64,000 bases of DNA from CALBPI01 sp963922335 (GCA_963922335.1 CAWUIB010000010.1:1-64000); one strand, 5' to 3'; numbered from the stretch's first letter, positions 50,578 to 60,124 are shown. Notes: a model not told the origin generated them from the letters alone. Numbers and translations: made by a program.

Positions 50578-53435
50578 ACTCTCTAACGACGCTTCTGGTT
50601 TTCAGTTGGCTTTGGCCGTTTGGCGGTGGCGACGTCGACGATGACGATGCGACGATTAAGGCGCTCGAGCGCACCGAAGTTGTCATCGACTCTGAGCAGT
50701 CCATTGAGAACGCAAGTGAACTGGCTCGACAAAACTATCAATTGTTTCTCGACCTCGTCGGGGATGACCCTAATTTGGGTCCCGAGGCGATGCGCCGACT
50801 CGCCGATCTCGAGCTTGAGGCGAGCGAAGCGGAGACTTTATCCGACAACCTGCAGAACGTCATGCTGTCCAGCTACGACGGTGCTGTCGATCTGTATGAG
50901 CAATTGCTCGAACGCTATCCCAACTACGAGCGTAATGACCTCGTGCTCTACCAGCTGGCAAGGGCGTACGAGAGCAGCGGTGAGATTGATGCCGCGTTAG
51001 CGACGCTCGAACGTCTGGTCGCAGAGTACCCTGAAACGATCCACCGCTCGGAGGCGGAGTTTCGGCGTGGGGAGATGTTGTTCATCAATCGACGGTATGC
51101 AGACGCCGAGGATGCCTACCGATTCCTTACTGATGCTGAGACTCCCGGTGATTTTTATCTGCAGTCGCTCTACAAGCTCGGTTGGTCGCAGTTCAAGATT
51201 GCGGCTCATGAGGACAGCCTCGACCCTTTCTTTCGTCTGCTCGACTTAAGGCTGATCGATAGTGACCCACTCGGCGGGCTTCTGTTCACCGAAGATACGC
51301 GCCGTGCGGAACGTGAGCTGATCCAGGATACGCTTCGTGTGCTCTCAATCACTTTTTCGTACATGGATGGGCCAGAGAGTATCGATGCGTTCCTCGATGC
51401 CGAAGGCGAGCGCCAGTACGCCCACTTGATTTACAAAAACCTCGGCGATCTCTACGTGCAGAAAGAGCGCTATGAGGATGCGACGAAGTCCTACCAGGCG
51501 TTCGTTGCCCGAAACCCCGTTCATCCGAGATCTCCCTTGCTTGAGCTCGATGTGATCGAGGCCTTCAAGCTTGCCGGTTTCCCAACTCGGGTGCTCGGTG
51601 CAAAAGAGACGTTCGTTGAACACTACGGTATGGATACGCCGTTCTGGTCGACGAACGACGCGGCGGCGCTGCCAGAGGTGGTTGGCGCACTGAAGGTGAA
51701 TCTCACGGATCTCGCACAGTTCTATCACTCGCGTGCGCAGAACCCGGAGGCGATCGTCGCAGACATCGACGAGACCGAGAAGGCGCTCAGACGAGATCAG
51801 CAGATACAGGAAGACTATACGGCGGCGGCGCGTTGGTATCGCAAGTACCTGAACTACTTCCCAGGCCAGGCCGATTCGGCGGGCACTAACTTCCTACTTG
51901 CAGAGATACTTTTCGAGAGCGGTTCGTTCAACGAGGCAACTGACGAGTACGAGCGCACTGCTTACGACTACCCGTCGCATCCGCAGGCAGCCGAGGCGGG
52001 ATATGCGGCGCTTTTGTCTTACCGAGAGCATGAAAAAACACTGCCGGCTGAGGCGGTGGCTAACTGGCATGAGCGCAGCTTGAGCAGTGCTTTGCGATTT
52101 GCGGGCAGCTTCCCGGAGCATCCTGAAACCGCGGCAGTGCTGACGTCTACGGCAGAAGACTTTTTCTCGCAAGGGCGGTTTGAGCAAGCGATCGACGTGG
52201 CTGATGACGTCACCGCGATGCTGGTTGAGCCAAAGCCTGAGTTGACCCTCGCGGCATGGACGGTCGTCGCTCATTCGAATTTTGATCTCGCTCGTTTCTC
52301 CGATGCAGAGGAAGCCTATTATCAATTGCAGGCGCGCTTGCCACTGGACGATCAGACACGGCAGGAAGAGGTTCGCGAGCGTATTGCCGCGAGTATCTAC
52401 AAACAGGGCGAGCTCGCCCGTGACAGCGGTGATCTAGAAACCGCGGTTGGTCATTTCCTTCGGGTAGCTCAAGCCGTGCCGAATTCACCGGTTCGCGAGA
52501 CTGCAGAATACGACGCTGCAGCTGCCTTGATTACGATGGGTCAATGGGCGCGTGCGACACCGGTGCTTGAGGCGTTCCGACAGAACTATCCCGACAGCTC
52601 GCTTGCCGAAGATGTTTCTCGAAGCCTCGCCACTGGCTATCTGGAGACCGGCGATTCAATGCGCGCTGCGGGAGAATTCGAGCGCATCGCTGACGATGAA
52701 GCAATGAGTGTTGCCGAGCGTGAGGAAGCGCTTTGGACGGCGGCGGAGCTTTATCAGACGGCTGGCATGCGTACGGAAGAGCGCAGTGCGTTGGAGCGTG
52801 TAGTCGCGCGGTATCCCGCGAGTTTCGATCAAACGCTCGAAGCCAGAATGCGACTCGCCGATATCGCACAGCTTGATGCGGACATCGCCGGGCGCATGCG
52901 CTGGCTCGAAGATATCGTCGCCACAGACGCAGCAGCGGGTGCCGCTCGCACCGACCGCAGTCGCTATCTCGCAGCAACCGCGACGCTCGAGCTTACCGAA
53001 CCGAAGCGTCTGTCGTTCGTTGCACTCAAGCTAACCGCGCCACTGAAAGCCAGCCTTGAGCGCAAGCGCGAGCTCATGGAACAAACACTAGCCGCCTACG
53101 GTAAAGCCGCCGACTACGGTGTTGCTGAGGTGACTACCGCATCGACCTTCCGCATTGGTCAGATGTATCAGCAGTTCAGCCGTGACCTGATGGATAGTGA
53201 GCGACCCGCCGATCTCGATGCAGATGCGCTTGAACAGTACGACATCTTGCTTGAGGAACAGGCATTCCCGTTTGAGGAACAGGCGATCGAGGTATTCGAG
53301 GCAAACGCTGCGCGGGCTGCTGATGGAGTCTTTGATGTCTGGGTGGAACAGAGTTTCGATGCGTTGGCCACTCTGATGCCTGCGCGGTACGCGAAATCAG
53401 AACGAAGTGGGGAATCCCTTGCGCTACTTAACTGA
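50574..53435 (+). CDS. Large periplasmic TPR protein
   Basis: 953 residues. A short hydrophobic N-terminus (MNSLTTLLVFSWLWPFGGG) acts as a signal or anchor. More than ten TPR-like units follow (for example QLARAYESSGEIDAALATLERLVAEYPE, and LAEILFESGSFNEATDEYERTAYDYPSHP). It resembles the large TPR proteins that accompany AgmX/PglI and Exb genes in Gammaproteobacteria and the gliding-motility Agl/Glt loci of Myxococcus. It is coupled to the gene before, and overlaps the next gene by about 29 bases. Confidence 0.85.
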   Translation: MNSLTTLLVFSWLWPFGGGDVDDDDATIKALERTEVVIDSEQSIENASELARQNYQLFLDLVGDDPNLGPEAMRRLADLELEASEAETLSDNLQNVMLSSYDGAVDLYEQLLERYPNYERNDLVLYQLARAYESSGEIDAALATLERLVAEYPETIHRSEAEFRRGEMLFINRRYADAEDAYRFLTDAETPGDFYLQSLYKLGWSQFKIAAHEDSLDPFFRLLDLRLIDSDPLGGLLFTEDTRRAERELIQDTLRVLSITFSYMDGPESIDAFLDAEGERQYAHLIYKNLGDLYVQKERYEDATKSYQAFVARNPVHPRSPLLELDVIEAFKLAGFPTRVLGAKETFVEHYGMDTPFWSTNDAAALPEVVGALKVNLTDLAQFYHSRAQNPEAIVADIDETEKALRRDQQIQEDYTAAARWYRKYLNYFPGQADSAGTNFLLAEILFESGSFNEATDEYERTAYDYPSHPQAAEAGYAALLSYREHEKTLPAEAVANWHERSLSSALRFAGSFPEHPETAAVLTSTAEDFFSQGRFEQAIDVADDVTAMLVEPKPELTLAAWTVVAHSNFDLARFSDAEEAYYQLQARLPLDDQTRQEEVRERIAASIYKQGELARDSGDLETAVGHFLRVAQAVPNSPVRETAEYDAAAALITMGQWARATPVLEAFRQNYPDSSLAEDVSRSLATGYLETGDSMRAAGEFERIADDEAMSVAEREEALWTAAELYQTAGMRTEERSALERVVARYPASFDQTLEARMRLADIAQLDADIAGRMRWLEDIVATDAAAGAARTDRSRYLAATATLELTEPKRLSFVALKLTAPLKASLERKRELMEQTLAAYGKAADYGVAEVTTASTFRIGQMYQQFSRDLMDSERPADLDADALEQYDILLEEQAFPFEEQAIEVFEANAARAADGVFDVWVEQSFDALATLMPARYAKSERSGESLALLN

Positions 53436-54057
53436 TACTTTTTTGCAAAGGCTGTTTGCCGTTGTGCTGTGCAGCGCCATCGCCGCGTGTGCAGGTGGAC
53501 CTGGTCCGCAACGCGACGTCACCTCGGATAGTGGCAACGCAGAGGCTGTGGCGATCCCTCAAGCGATTGCGAACGACTATGCGAACGCGCAGACGTTGTT
53601 ATCGGTAGAAGACTACGCCGGCGCAGTACAGATCCTTGAGCCGCTCGCGCAGAGTGCGCCGGAGTATCCGGCAATTGCTACGACGCTCGCCATCGCCTGG
53701 CGCCAAATGGAGCGCAGCGACGACGCGCTTGCGATGTTGCAATCCACACTGGCCGTTCACGACGGATATGCCCCGGGATGGAACGAAGTTGGCATTTTGC
53801 ACAGAGAGGCGGGTCGTTTTGCCGATGCTGAGGCCGCTTATTTGAAGGCCGTCACAGTAAACCCGGATTACGCCTTGGCACACTTTAACCTCGGCATTTT
53901 GCTGGACTTGTACCTCGCACAGCATTCAAGGGCACTTGAGCACTATGAACGCTATCAGGCGTTGGTTCCTGACGAGGACAAACAGGTTAAACGCTGGATT
54001 GCCGACATCAGTCGCCGGATCGAGCGAACCGCTCGTGCAGCGAGTGTGTCGCAGTAG
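53407..54057 (+). CDS. TPR lipoprotein
   Basis: 216 residues. A hydrophobic signal with lipobox AIAAC (about residue 28) makes it a lipoprotein. Three TPR-type repeats follow (APGWNEVGILHREAGRFADAEAAYLKAVTVNPDYALAHFNLGILLDLYL). The start is GTG 53407 or TTG 53419; GGGG lies six bases before the TTG, so that may be the real start. It overlaps the large TPR gene. The role is likely outer-membrane anchoring of the complex. Confidence 0.82.
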   Translation: MGNPLRYLTDTFLQRLFAVVLCSAIAACAGGPGPQRDVTSDSGNAEAVAIPQAIANDYANAQTLLSVEDYAGAVQILEPLAQSAPEYPAIATTLAIAWRQMERSDDALAMLQSTLAVHDGYAPGWNEVGILHREAGRFADAEAAYLKAVTVNPDYALAHFNLGILLDLYLAQHSRALEHYERYQALVPDEDKQVKRWIADISRRIERTARAASVSQ

Positions 54058-54076
54058 CGTTTTGCAGGGAGCAGCG

Positions 54077-54505
54077 ATGATGAGCAGAAGATGGACGCTA
54101 GTAGCAACACTGATGTTTTGCGCCACGCTCAACGCGCAAGAGATCGATGATCTCGAACCGATGGTCGACACGAGCGCGGATGCGACCGTGGAGACCATTG
54201 AACCTGAGGTCGATACCAGCGTCGAGGTTTCGGAAGACGAAGTGCTACCGCGAGCAGCGACGAGCGCGGCAACACCAAATCGAGCGATTGACTCGATTGA
54301 GTTAAGGACATCGCAAATCACAGGCAATCAGGAGTTGCCGCAGGTGCTTTACATCGTGCCGTGGAAGAGTTCGGACCTTGGCGACCTTGTGGGTCGACCG
54401 GTCAATACATTGCTGGATGAAGTCCTGGCGCCTGCGGATCGCGAAGTCTTCCGCAGACAGATTGCGTACTACGAAGATTTGTATTCGGAGGAGGCGAGCG
54501 AATAG
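54077..54505 (+). CDS. Small periplasmic protein of the AgmX/Exb operon, unknown function
   Basis: 142 residues. Signal peptide (MMSRRWTLVATLMFCATLNA), an acidic disordered stretch, then a compact conserved-looking end (LPQVLYIVPWKSSDLGDLVGRPVNTLLDEVLAPADREVFRRQ). I do not recognise the family. It lies 19 bases after the TPR lipoprotein gene and 39 bases before exbB-like. GGGAGCAG precedes ATG 54077. Probably a structural partner of the complex. Confidence 0.8.
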   Translation: MMSRRWTLVATLMFCATLNAQEIDDLEPMVDTSADATVETIEPEVDTSVEVSEDEVLPRAATSAATPNRAIDSIELRTSQITGNQELPQVLYIVPWKSSDLGDLVGRPVNTLLDEVLAPADREVFRRQIAYYEDLYSEEASE

Positions 54506-54544
54506 GAATCGCCTGCTCCACACCACCAACCAGAGGAAACGACA

Positions 54545-55195
54545 GTGTCTACAGTAATTTTGTTTTTTAAGCAGGGCGGGGCGTTCATGTACCCGATTCT
54601 GTTCATCTTCGGCCTCGGCGTCGCGATTGCGATCGAGCGCTGGGTTTATCTTTCGATGGCCGGTGCCAGTAACCGCGCCATGTGGAAGAAAGTGGTGCCG
54701 TACCTGAAGGCGGGCAACTTCCAGCAGGCGGTCGGTCTTACGAGCAAGTCCAAGTCTGCGATTGGAAAAGTCATGACCTATGGCTTGTACCGCGTGGCAT
54801 CGGCACGCCGCCGTGACGATATCGAAAAAGCGATGGAGGAGAGCATGATGGAAGTGCTGCCGCGCCTTGAAAAGCGCACGCACTACCTTGCGACCTTCGC
54901 CAACATTGCAACCTTGATGGGTCTTCTAGGCACGATCATCGGTTTGATCCAGGCGTTCACCGCGGTTGCGAATGCGAACCCGGCGGAAAAGGCGGACATG
55001 CTTTCCGGCAGTATCTCTATCGCGATGAACACGACGGCATTCGGCTTGATGGCTGCGATTCCGCTCCTGTTGATTCACACGATTATCCAAACCAAGACCA
55101 ACCAGATCGTAGATAGCCTGGAAATGGCTTCTGTGAAGTTTCTGAATGCGGTCACGGAGCGTGAAGGCGCTGCGAAGGAAGGAGCACTCGCGTGA
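54545..55195 (+). CDS. MotA/TolQ/ExbB-family proton channel (AgmX operon)
   Basis: 216 residues. Three helices: about 13-36, 117-140 and 165-188. FANIATLMGLLGTIIGLIQAFTAVANANPAEKADMLSGSISIAMNTTAFGLMAAIPLLLIH is the ExbB signature. The start is GTG 54545 with GAGGAAA about 10 bases before. The stop overlaps the next gene (GTGA). It works with the two ExbD proteins that follow to use the proton gradient. It is only distantly like the channel gene at 4509. Confidence 0.92.
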   Translation: MSTVILFFKQGGAFMYPILFIFGLGVAIAIERWVYLSMAGASNRAMWKKVVPYLKAGNFQQAVGLTSKSKSAIGKVMTYGLYRVASARRRDDIEKAMEESMMEVLPRLEKRTHYLATFANIATLMGLLGTIIGLIQAFTAVANANPAEKADMLSGSISIAMNTTAFGLMAAIPLLLIHTIIQTKTNQIVDSLEMASVKFLNAVTEREGAAKEGALA

Positions 55196-55701
55196 TCAAC
55201 CGCCGCCGCAGCGCGCGTCGCCAGGTGGAGGCGACCGAGCTCAACATCACGGCATTTATGAATCTTATGGTGATTCTGGTGCCCTTCCTGCTCATTACGG
55301 CGGTGTTCTCGCAACGCGCCATTCTCGAGTTGAACGTTCCGGGTGCGTCCTCTGAGCCCGCGGAAACGCCGATCGAGACAATGCAGTTGGAAATTACGGT
55401 GCGCGAGGCGCGCATCGATGTTGGGGATCGCAACGGCGGCCTGATCTCAAGCATCGCGAAGGTCGACGGCGAGTATGATCTCGATCAACTCTCCAGCAAG
55501 CTTCGTGAAGTCAAACAGCTCAACCCGGATAAGCTCGACTGCACCTTGCTGCTCGAAGCGGAGATCGAATACGACACCATCATTCAGGTGATGGACACGC
55601 TTCGTGTCTTCGTTGAGTTGCAGGACGACGGTCAGCTCAAGCGCTATGAGTTGTTCCCGGATATCTCGATGGGTGATGCCACCCAGACGGGAGGCGTCTA
55701 A
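55192..55701 (+). CDS. ExbD/TolR-family protein lacking the transmembrane Asp
   Basis: 169 residues. A basic N-terminus, one helix (TAFMNLMVILVPFLLITAVF) and a periplasmic ExbD-type domain. The residue at position 24 (codon 55261-55263) is Asn, whereas ExbD, TolR and MotB carry the proton-binding Asp there. It starts with GTG overlapping the ExbB stop. The second ExbD next door keeps the Asp. The pair may therefore form an asymmetric dimer. Confidence 0.9.
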   Translation: MINRRRSARRQVEATELNITAFMNLMVILVPFLLITAVFSQRAILELNVPGASSEPAETPIETMQLEITVREARIDVGDRNGGLISSIAKVDGEYDLDQLSSKLREVKQLNPDKLDCTLLLEAEIEYDTIIQVMDTLRVFVELQDDGQLKRYELFPDISMGDATQTGGV

Positions 55702-55704
55702 GTT

Positions 55705-56238
55705 ATGAGTCACTCAGCTCGCGCAATGCGGATGGATCGGCGCCACAAGCGCACCGCGAAATCCACCGCACTGAACCTTGTCTCGTTGATGGACATCTTT
55801 ACGATCCTCGTGTTCTTCCTACTGGTGAACTCGTCGGACGTTGAGTCATTGCCGAATGCGAAGGATCTTCAACTTCCTGAATCTATCGCAGAGCAGAAGG
55901 CGCGCGAAACGGTGGTTGTCGTAGTGACGGCCAGCGATATTCTGGTTCAGGGTGAACGGGTCGCCGGTGTTGCTGAAGTGCTATCGGCAGAGGGCAATGT
56001 CATCCCAGGGTTGAAGCAAGCGCTGGTTGCACAGAACGACCGCATATTGCGGGAGGCGGCGCGGCAGGATATCGCCCAGCGCGAAGTGACTATCATGGGA
56101 GACAAGACCACCTCTTATCGTCTGATCAAGAAAATCATGGCGACCTGCACCGATGCGGACTTTGGCAAGATTTCGCTAGCGGTACTGCAGAAGAGTCCTG
56201 AGCAACTCGCGAGCGTCGCGAACGGTTTGGGAGGCTAA
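55705..56238 (+). CDS. ExbD/TolR-family protein with intact Asp
   Basis: 177 residues. The helix reads SLMDIFTILVFFLLVN with Asp at residue 30 (codon 55792-55794), as in normal ExbD. A periplasmic domain follows with ARETVVVVVTASDILVQGERV. It starts 3 bases after the previous stop. It provides the working proton site for the ExbB-like channel. Confidence 0.92.
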   Translation: MSHSARAMRMDRRHKRTAKSTALNLVSLMDIFTILVFFLLVNSSDVESLPNAKDLQLPESIAEQKARETVVVVVTASDILVQGERVAGVAEVLSAEGNVIPGLKQALVAQNDRILREAARQDIAQREVTIMGDKTTSYRLIKKIMATCTDADFGKISLAVLQKSPEQLASVANGLGG

Positions 56239-56241
56239 GTC

Positions 56242-57243
56242 ATGGCGAGCGCTTCATTGACCGCCTACCAGGCGTACTACCGCGAATACCAGTTGCCCTG
56301 GTCCGTTATATCGGACGAGCAGGAACAAAAGTTCCGCAAGATTCTGACGACGACCCTGATCATCATGTTGGTCCTCAGCGTCGTCTGGCCGTTCCTGCCA
56401 ACGCCACAACCTGATGCTAGTGAGGTTGTTGAGATCGAGCAGCGTTTCGCTCAGTTGATTCTGGAGGAACGGGAGCTTCCTCCACCGCCGCCGCCGCGCG
56501 TCGAAGAGGAGCAACCGGAGCCCGAACCGATCGAGGAAGCCGAGCCTGAGCCCGTGGTACAGGAGACGCCGGAACCTGTAGTTGAGCCTGAGCCTGTCGC
56601 TGAGCCTGAGCCAGATCCAACGCCCGCCGCGCGCGAGCGCGCGTCCGTTGCCGGTTTGCTGCCATTTTCAGATGACCTTGCTGCACTGCGTGACAACAGC
56701 GTTGTCGATCAGGTCGCAGGCAGTCAGGAGCTGACCGGTGCCGTGGGAGCCGCGGAGCGCAATGAGCGTTCATTGATTACATCCAACGTGGGTGCAGCGA
56801 GTGGTGGGATCAACACAGCGGCACTCTCGCGCAACACGGGTGGGACTGGACTGTCCGGTCGTAACACCACGAAGGTAGATACGCCGGTCGCTGCCATAGG
56901 TAACGGCGGTAGCACCGAAGCGGACGTTCAGCGTGCCGGTGCGAGCAATCGCGGCTCGCGATCACGCGAAGAAATCGAAATGGTTTTCGACCGGAACAAA
57001 GGCGCAATCTACGCGCTGTACAACCGAGCACTTCGTCAGGACCCAACGCTGGAAGGCAAGTTGGTCCTGAAATTGACGATTTCGCCGGACGGTGTGGTCA
57101 CTGCATGCGAAATCGAGTCCAGTGAACTCAATGACCCGGACCTGGAACGCAAGCTTGTACAGCGGGTAAAACTGTTCCGGTTCGAGGCGCGTGATGTTGA
57201 AGCCATCACCACGACTAAGCCGATCGATTTCTTCCCGGCATAA
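56242..57243 (+). CDS. AgmX/PglI C-terminal-domain (TonB-like) protein
   Basis: 333 residues. A cytoplasmic N-terminus and one helix (about 32-53) are followed by a long Pro/Glu-rich spacer (about 75-130, PEPEP repeats), as in TonB and TolA. Next is a Gly/Asn/Thr-rich linker, then a C-terminal domain of about 90 residues (VFDRNKGAIYALYNRALRQDPTLEGKLVLKLTISPDGVV) matching the AgmX/PglI group. The domain probably contacts the outer-membrane or TPR partners. It is the last gene of the operon. Confidence 0.88.
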   Translation: MASASLTAYQAYYREYQLPWSVISDEQEQKFRKILTTTLIIMLVLSVVWPFLPTPQPDASEVVEIEQRFAQLILEERELPPPPPPRVEEEQPEPEPIEEAEPEPVVQETPEPVVEPEPVAEPEPDPTPAARERASVAGLLPFSDDLAALRDNSVVDQVAGSQELTGAVGAAERNERSLITSNVGAASGGINTAALSRNTGGTGLSGRNTTKVDTPVAAIGNGGSTEADVQRAGASNRGSRSREEIEMVFDRNKGAIYALYNRALRQDPTLEGKLVLKLTISPDGVVTACEIESSELNDPDLERKLVQRVKLFRFEARDVEAITTTKPIDFFPA

Positions 57244-57251
57244 GCTCGGAA

Positions 57252-57962
57252 TCAGAAACGCGCGTACCACCGCGCCAAACGATGCGGCGAGATACCGGCG
57301 GCGTGACCGAGTGCTAAAGCACGGTTGATCAGTGTCCTTCGGGTCCACCCGGTCGAACGCCAGCGCCTTGGGTTCACACCGATCGTTGCGGGCAATTCGA
57401 CGAAACGACCTGTGCGACGTAGTGCCTTGACCAATCTTACTTCCTCAAACAAGGGTTGTTCCTCGAAGCCACCTGCAGCGTCGAATGCATTGGCTGCGAA
57501 CCAAAGACCCTGATCGCCGTAAGGGATGCCGCGCCGAGCGCGCCAATTGATCAGTCTGGCCAACCGCATTGCGGCGCTGCTAGTAACGTCCTCAAACCGA
57601 AACTGGAAGTAGCCTCCGGTGGCATTGTCTTCTGCCGCCGCTCGGATTTGGCGTGCTCCGTGCTCCGGGGGGGTTGCATCGGCATGCAAAAACCAAAGCA
57701 GGGCCGCGTCGGTCGCTGCACGCCCGCGGTTGAGTTGTGCACCCCTGCCGGCGGAGCCCATGACGATGGATACGCTCGGAAAGCGCTGCTCGAGTTTGTC
57801 GAGTTCGTCAGGTGACACCGCGGCGGCGCTGACGATGATCTCGTCGACCCCCGTGTCTCGATTCAGCAAATCGAGCAGGCGTGCCAACGCTTCCGTGTCC
57901 CGGTAAACAGGGATGATGACCGCCAGTTGCGGCCGCGGAGTCACTGCCTGCGTCGCTGCCAA
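57252..57962 (-). CDS. Family-2 glycosyltransferase, 'rSAM/selenodomain-associated transferase 2' type (TIGR04283)
   Basis: 236 residues. LAVIIPVYRDTEAL, a DEIIVSAAAVS segment, GRGAQLNRGRAATDAALLWFLHAD (with the DxD-like HAD) and GIPYGDQGLWF fit TIGR04283. A cytosolic or membrane-associated nucleotide-sugar transferase of unknown acceptor. The frame opens with TTG 57962; GTG at 57944 is an alternative. Both overlap the flavoprotein gene by a few bases. The usual partner, TIGR04282, is at 60146. Confidence 0.85.
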   Translation of the reverse strand: MAATQAVTPRPQLAVIIPVYRDTEALARLLDLLNRDTGVDEIIVSAAAVSPDELDKLEQRFPSVSIVMGSAGRGAQLNRGRAATDAALLWFLHADATPPEHGARQIRAAAEDNATGGYFQFRFEDVTSSAAMRLARLINWRARRGIPYGDQGLWFAANAFDAAGGFEEQPLFEEVRLVKALRRTGRFVELPATIGVNPRRWRSTGWTRRTLINRALALGHAAGISPHRLARWYARF

Positions 57963-59404
57963 GCCAGCAGTTTCCGGAATACGCCCGCGACGAATGGTGT
58001 CAGCCGAGTGCGATTGTAGGCATCGGCCAATCGTCGCAGATACTCGGACCGAGTAGGGTAGGCGAGTACTGCGGGGTCGAGCTTGCCGAGTCCTTCGCCG
58101 TTCGCCACCAGAACCGAAAGTGTGGCGATTTGTTCACCAGCATCTGCCCCCACGATGGTCGCCGACAGAATCTTGTCTTTGCCCTTTTCCGTGAGTACTC
58201 GAACAAATCCATCGAGGTCACCCTCGGTGCGTGCACGATCCATGGCATCCCACTCAACCTCGTATACGTCGTAGGCGATGCCTTGTTGGTTAAGTTCAGC
58301 TTCCTCCGCGCCCACATGCGCAATTTCGGGGTGCGTGTAGGTGCAGCGACCAATACATTCTGGTGCCGCTTTCCCTCGACCGAAAAATAAGGTGTTGCGA
58401 ATGATGATGCGAGCCTGATGATCGGCGTTATTGGTAAATTGGTATTTGGAACACACATCACCTGCAGCAAAAATCTTCGGATTGCTCGTGCGCAGGTGAT
58501 CGTCGACCTCGATGCCTTTTCGCAGGTCATAGCGCACACCAGCGGCCTCCAGGTTCAGCGCATCGACGTTCGGTTGTCGTCCGAGAGCCACAAGTACCTC
58601 GTCAACCTCGAACTCACCGCCCTCGGTCTCGATGACACGCACATCGCCGCGCTTGTGGATGCCTTTGGCACCGGTCGATAAATGCAGGTGTACTCCGTCG
58701 TTGCGCAGCTGTTCAGCGAGAATTTCACCTGCACGCGGAATCTCGTTTTGTACAGGTCGGTCTGCCATTTCAAATACGTGTACTTCCGTACCGAGTCGAG
58801 CAAACGACTGAGCGAGTTCACTGCCAATAGGGCCTGCGCCGATCACACCCAGTCTTGCTGGTTGCTGCTTGAGATTGAATACGGTCTCGTTGGTCAGTGG
58901 CTCGGCATCTGCCAGTCCGGGAATCGGGGGTAGGGCAGCGCGCGCCCCGGTGGTGATCACGAACTTGGCGCCGGTGAGGCGCGTGTCTCTGACCTCTACG
59001 GTTTTCTCGTCAACGAAACTGGCTGCACCGAGAAACACATCGACGCCATTTTCGGAGTAGCGCTCAACGGAATCGTGGTGTGCGATACCGGAGCGAACTT
59101 CTCGCACCCAGCTCATGGCCTGGTCGAAACTAACGTCTTCGCCGTGATGTTTTCGAGAGGCCATTTCGATAAGCGCTTTGGACGGTACACACCCAACATT
59201 CAGGCAGTCGCCGCCCATCGCATGTTTTTCGATCAGAGCTACTTTGGCGCCCAATCCTGCTGCGGCGATCGACACGATCAAGCCGGCAGGGCCACCCCCG
59301 ATGACAACGAGGTTATAGCCTTCGGGGTCAGGCTTTGGATTTGTGTAGTCACCGGGAAATACCAGTTGTTGCCATTCCCGGTCGAATTGTTCTCCTGCGT
59401 ACAC
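57941..59404 (-). CDS. Mercuric-reductase-like FAD-dependent NAD(P)-disulfide oxidoreductase
   Basis: 487 residues. VIGGGPAGLIVSIAAAGLGAKVALIEK (FAD), GGDCLNVGCVPSKALIE (redox Cys pair), VIGAGPIGSELAQSFARLGTEVHVFE (NAD) and the dimer-domain THPEIAHVGA are intact. It lacks the N-terminal heavy-metal domain of MerA, and no mer genes are nearby, so mercury reduction is not implied. It probably forms a unit with the TVP38 gene just upstream (stop/start gap 6 bases), an arrangement seen in many Gammaproteobacteria and Cyanobacteria. Confidence 0.9.
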   Translation of the reverse strand: MYAGEQFDREWQQLVFPGDYTNPKPDPEGYNLVVIGGGPAGLIVSIAAAGLGAKVALIEKHAMGGDCLNVGCVPSKALIEMASRKHHGEDVSFDQAMSWVREVRSGIAHHDSVERYSENGVDVFLGAASFVDEKTVEVRDTRLTGAKFVITTGARAALPPIPGLADAEPLTNETVFNLKQQPARLGVIGAGPIGSELAQSFARLGTEVHVFEMADRPVQNEIPRAGEILAEQLRNDGVHLHLSTGAKGIHKRGDVRVIETEGGEFEVDEVLVALGRQPNVDALNLEAAGVRYDLRKGIEVDDHLRTSNPKIFAAGDVCSKYQFTNNADHQARIIIRNTLFFGRGKAAPECIGRCTYTHPEIAHVGAEEAELNQQGIAYDVYEVEWDAMDRARTEGDLDGFVRVLTEKGKDKILSATIVGADAGEQIATLSVLVANGEGLGKLDPAVLAYPTRSEYLRRLADAYNRTRLTPFVAGVFRKLLAWQRRRQ

Positions 59405-59410
59405 GCCGTG

Positions 59411-60124
59411 TTACTCCTGTGTGACCGACGCGTCGTCAACGCCGATGGTCTCTTTCAGTGTTTTTGCCGCGAATCGGGCGATCAGTACCGTCACTGCGGC
59501 AGTCGCAATCAAACCACCGATGAAGAACACCTGCCCGTACGGCCCGGCGTCGTATTCACCGGCAACCAGCGCGGTCAAGTCGCTCGCAGCCGAGCCGAGG
59601 TAGACGTAAAGGACCGTGCCGGGGAGCATGCCAAGCCAGCTGCCCAGCACAAAGTTACGCAGACTCATGCCGGTTAGGCTCATCAGATAGTTCATGACGT
59701 TGAACGGAAAGATCGGGGAAAGACGCAGCAGCACCATAACCAGAAACCCACGCTTCTCTGTCGCTTTGTCGATCGCAGCGAGCCGACCATCCGCGCCGAT
59801 TTTCTCTCGTACCCAGCCGCGGCCCAGTGAGCGGCCGACGAGAAAGGCGGCGGTAGCCCCGAGCACGCTGGATACGGATACGAGGGCGGTGCCGTAGATA
59901 ACGCCAAACAGATAGCCAGCGGCAAGCGTTAAGATTGAGCCCGGCAGCATGAGTACGGTTGCGAAAACATAGGCGACAATAAAAACGATCCAGGCGGTTT
60001 GTTTGTTGGCGTCGATCCACTGGACGAGGCTCGTCAGCCACTGTGCAATCGGAAACTGCCAGGCAGCCACACCGAGCACCACGATGGCGCCGATGAGCGC
60101 AATGATCTTGTTTCGGGATTTCAT
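59411..60124 (-). CDS. TVP38/TMEM64-family membrane protein
   Basis: 237 residues, about six helices. AAGYLFGVIYGTALVSVSSVLGATAAFLVGRSLGRGWV and LLRLSPIFPFNVMNYLMSLTG are typical of the SNARE-associated/DedA-like superfamily. Proteins of this group are thought to move lipids or solutes across membranes. It is in the same operon as the flavoprotein and two transferases. ATG 60124 is a plain start. Confidence 0.92.
   Translation of the reverse strand: MKSRNKIIALIGAIVVLGVAAWQFPIAQWLTSLVQWIDANKQTAWIVFIVAYVFATVLMLPGSILTLAAGYLFGVIYGTALVSVSSVLGATAAFLVGRSLGRGWVREKIGADGRLAAIDKATEKRGFLVMVLLRLSPIFPFNVMNYLMSLTGMSLRNFVLGSWLGMLPGTVLYVYLGSAASDLTALVAGEYDAGPYGQVFFIGGLIATAAVTVLIARFAAKTLKETIGVDDASVTQE

Noticed and set aside
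57941..59404. Mercury resistance locus
   Set aside because: The flavoprotein lacks the MerA heavy-metal domain and no merR, merT or merP is present.
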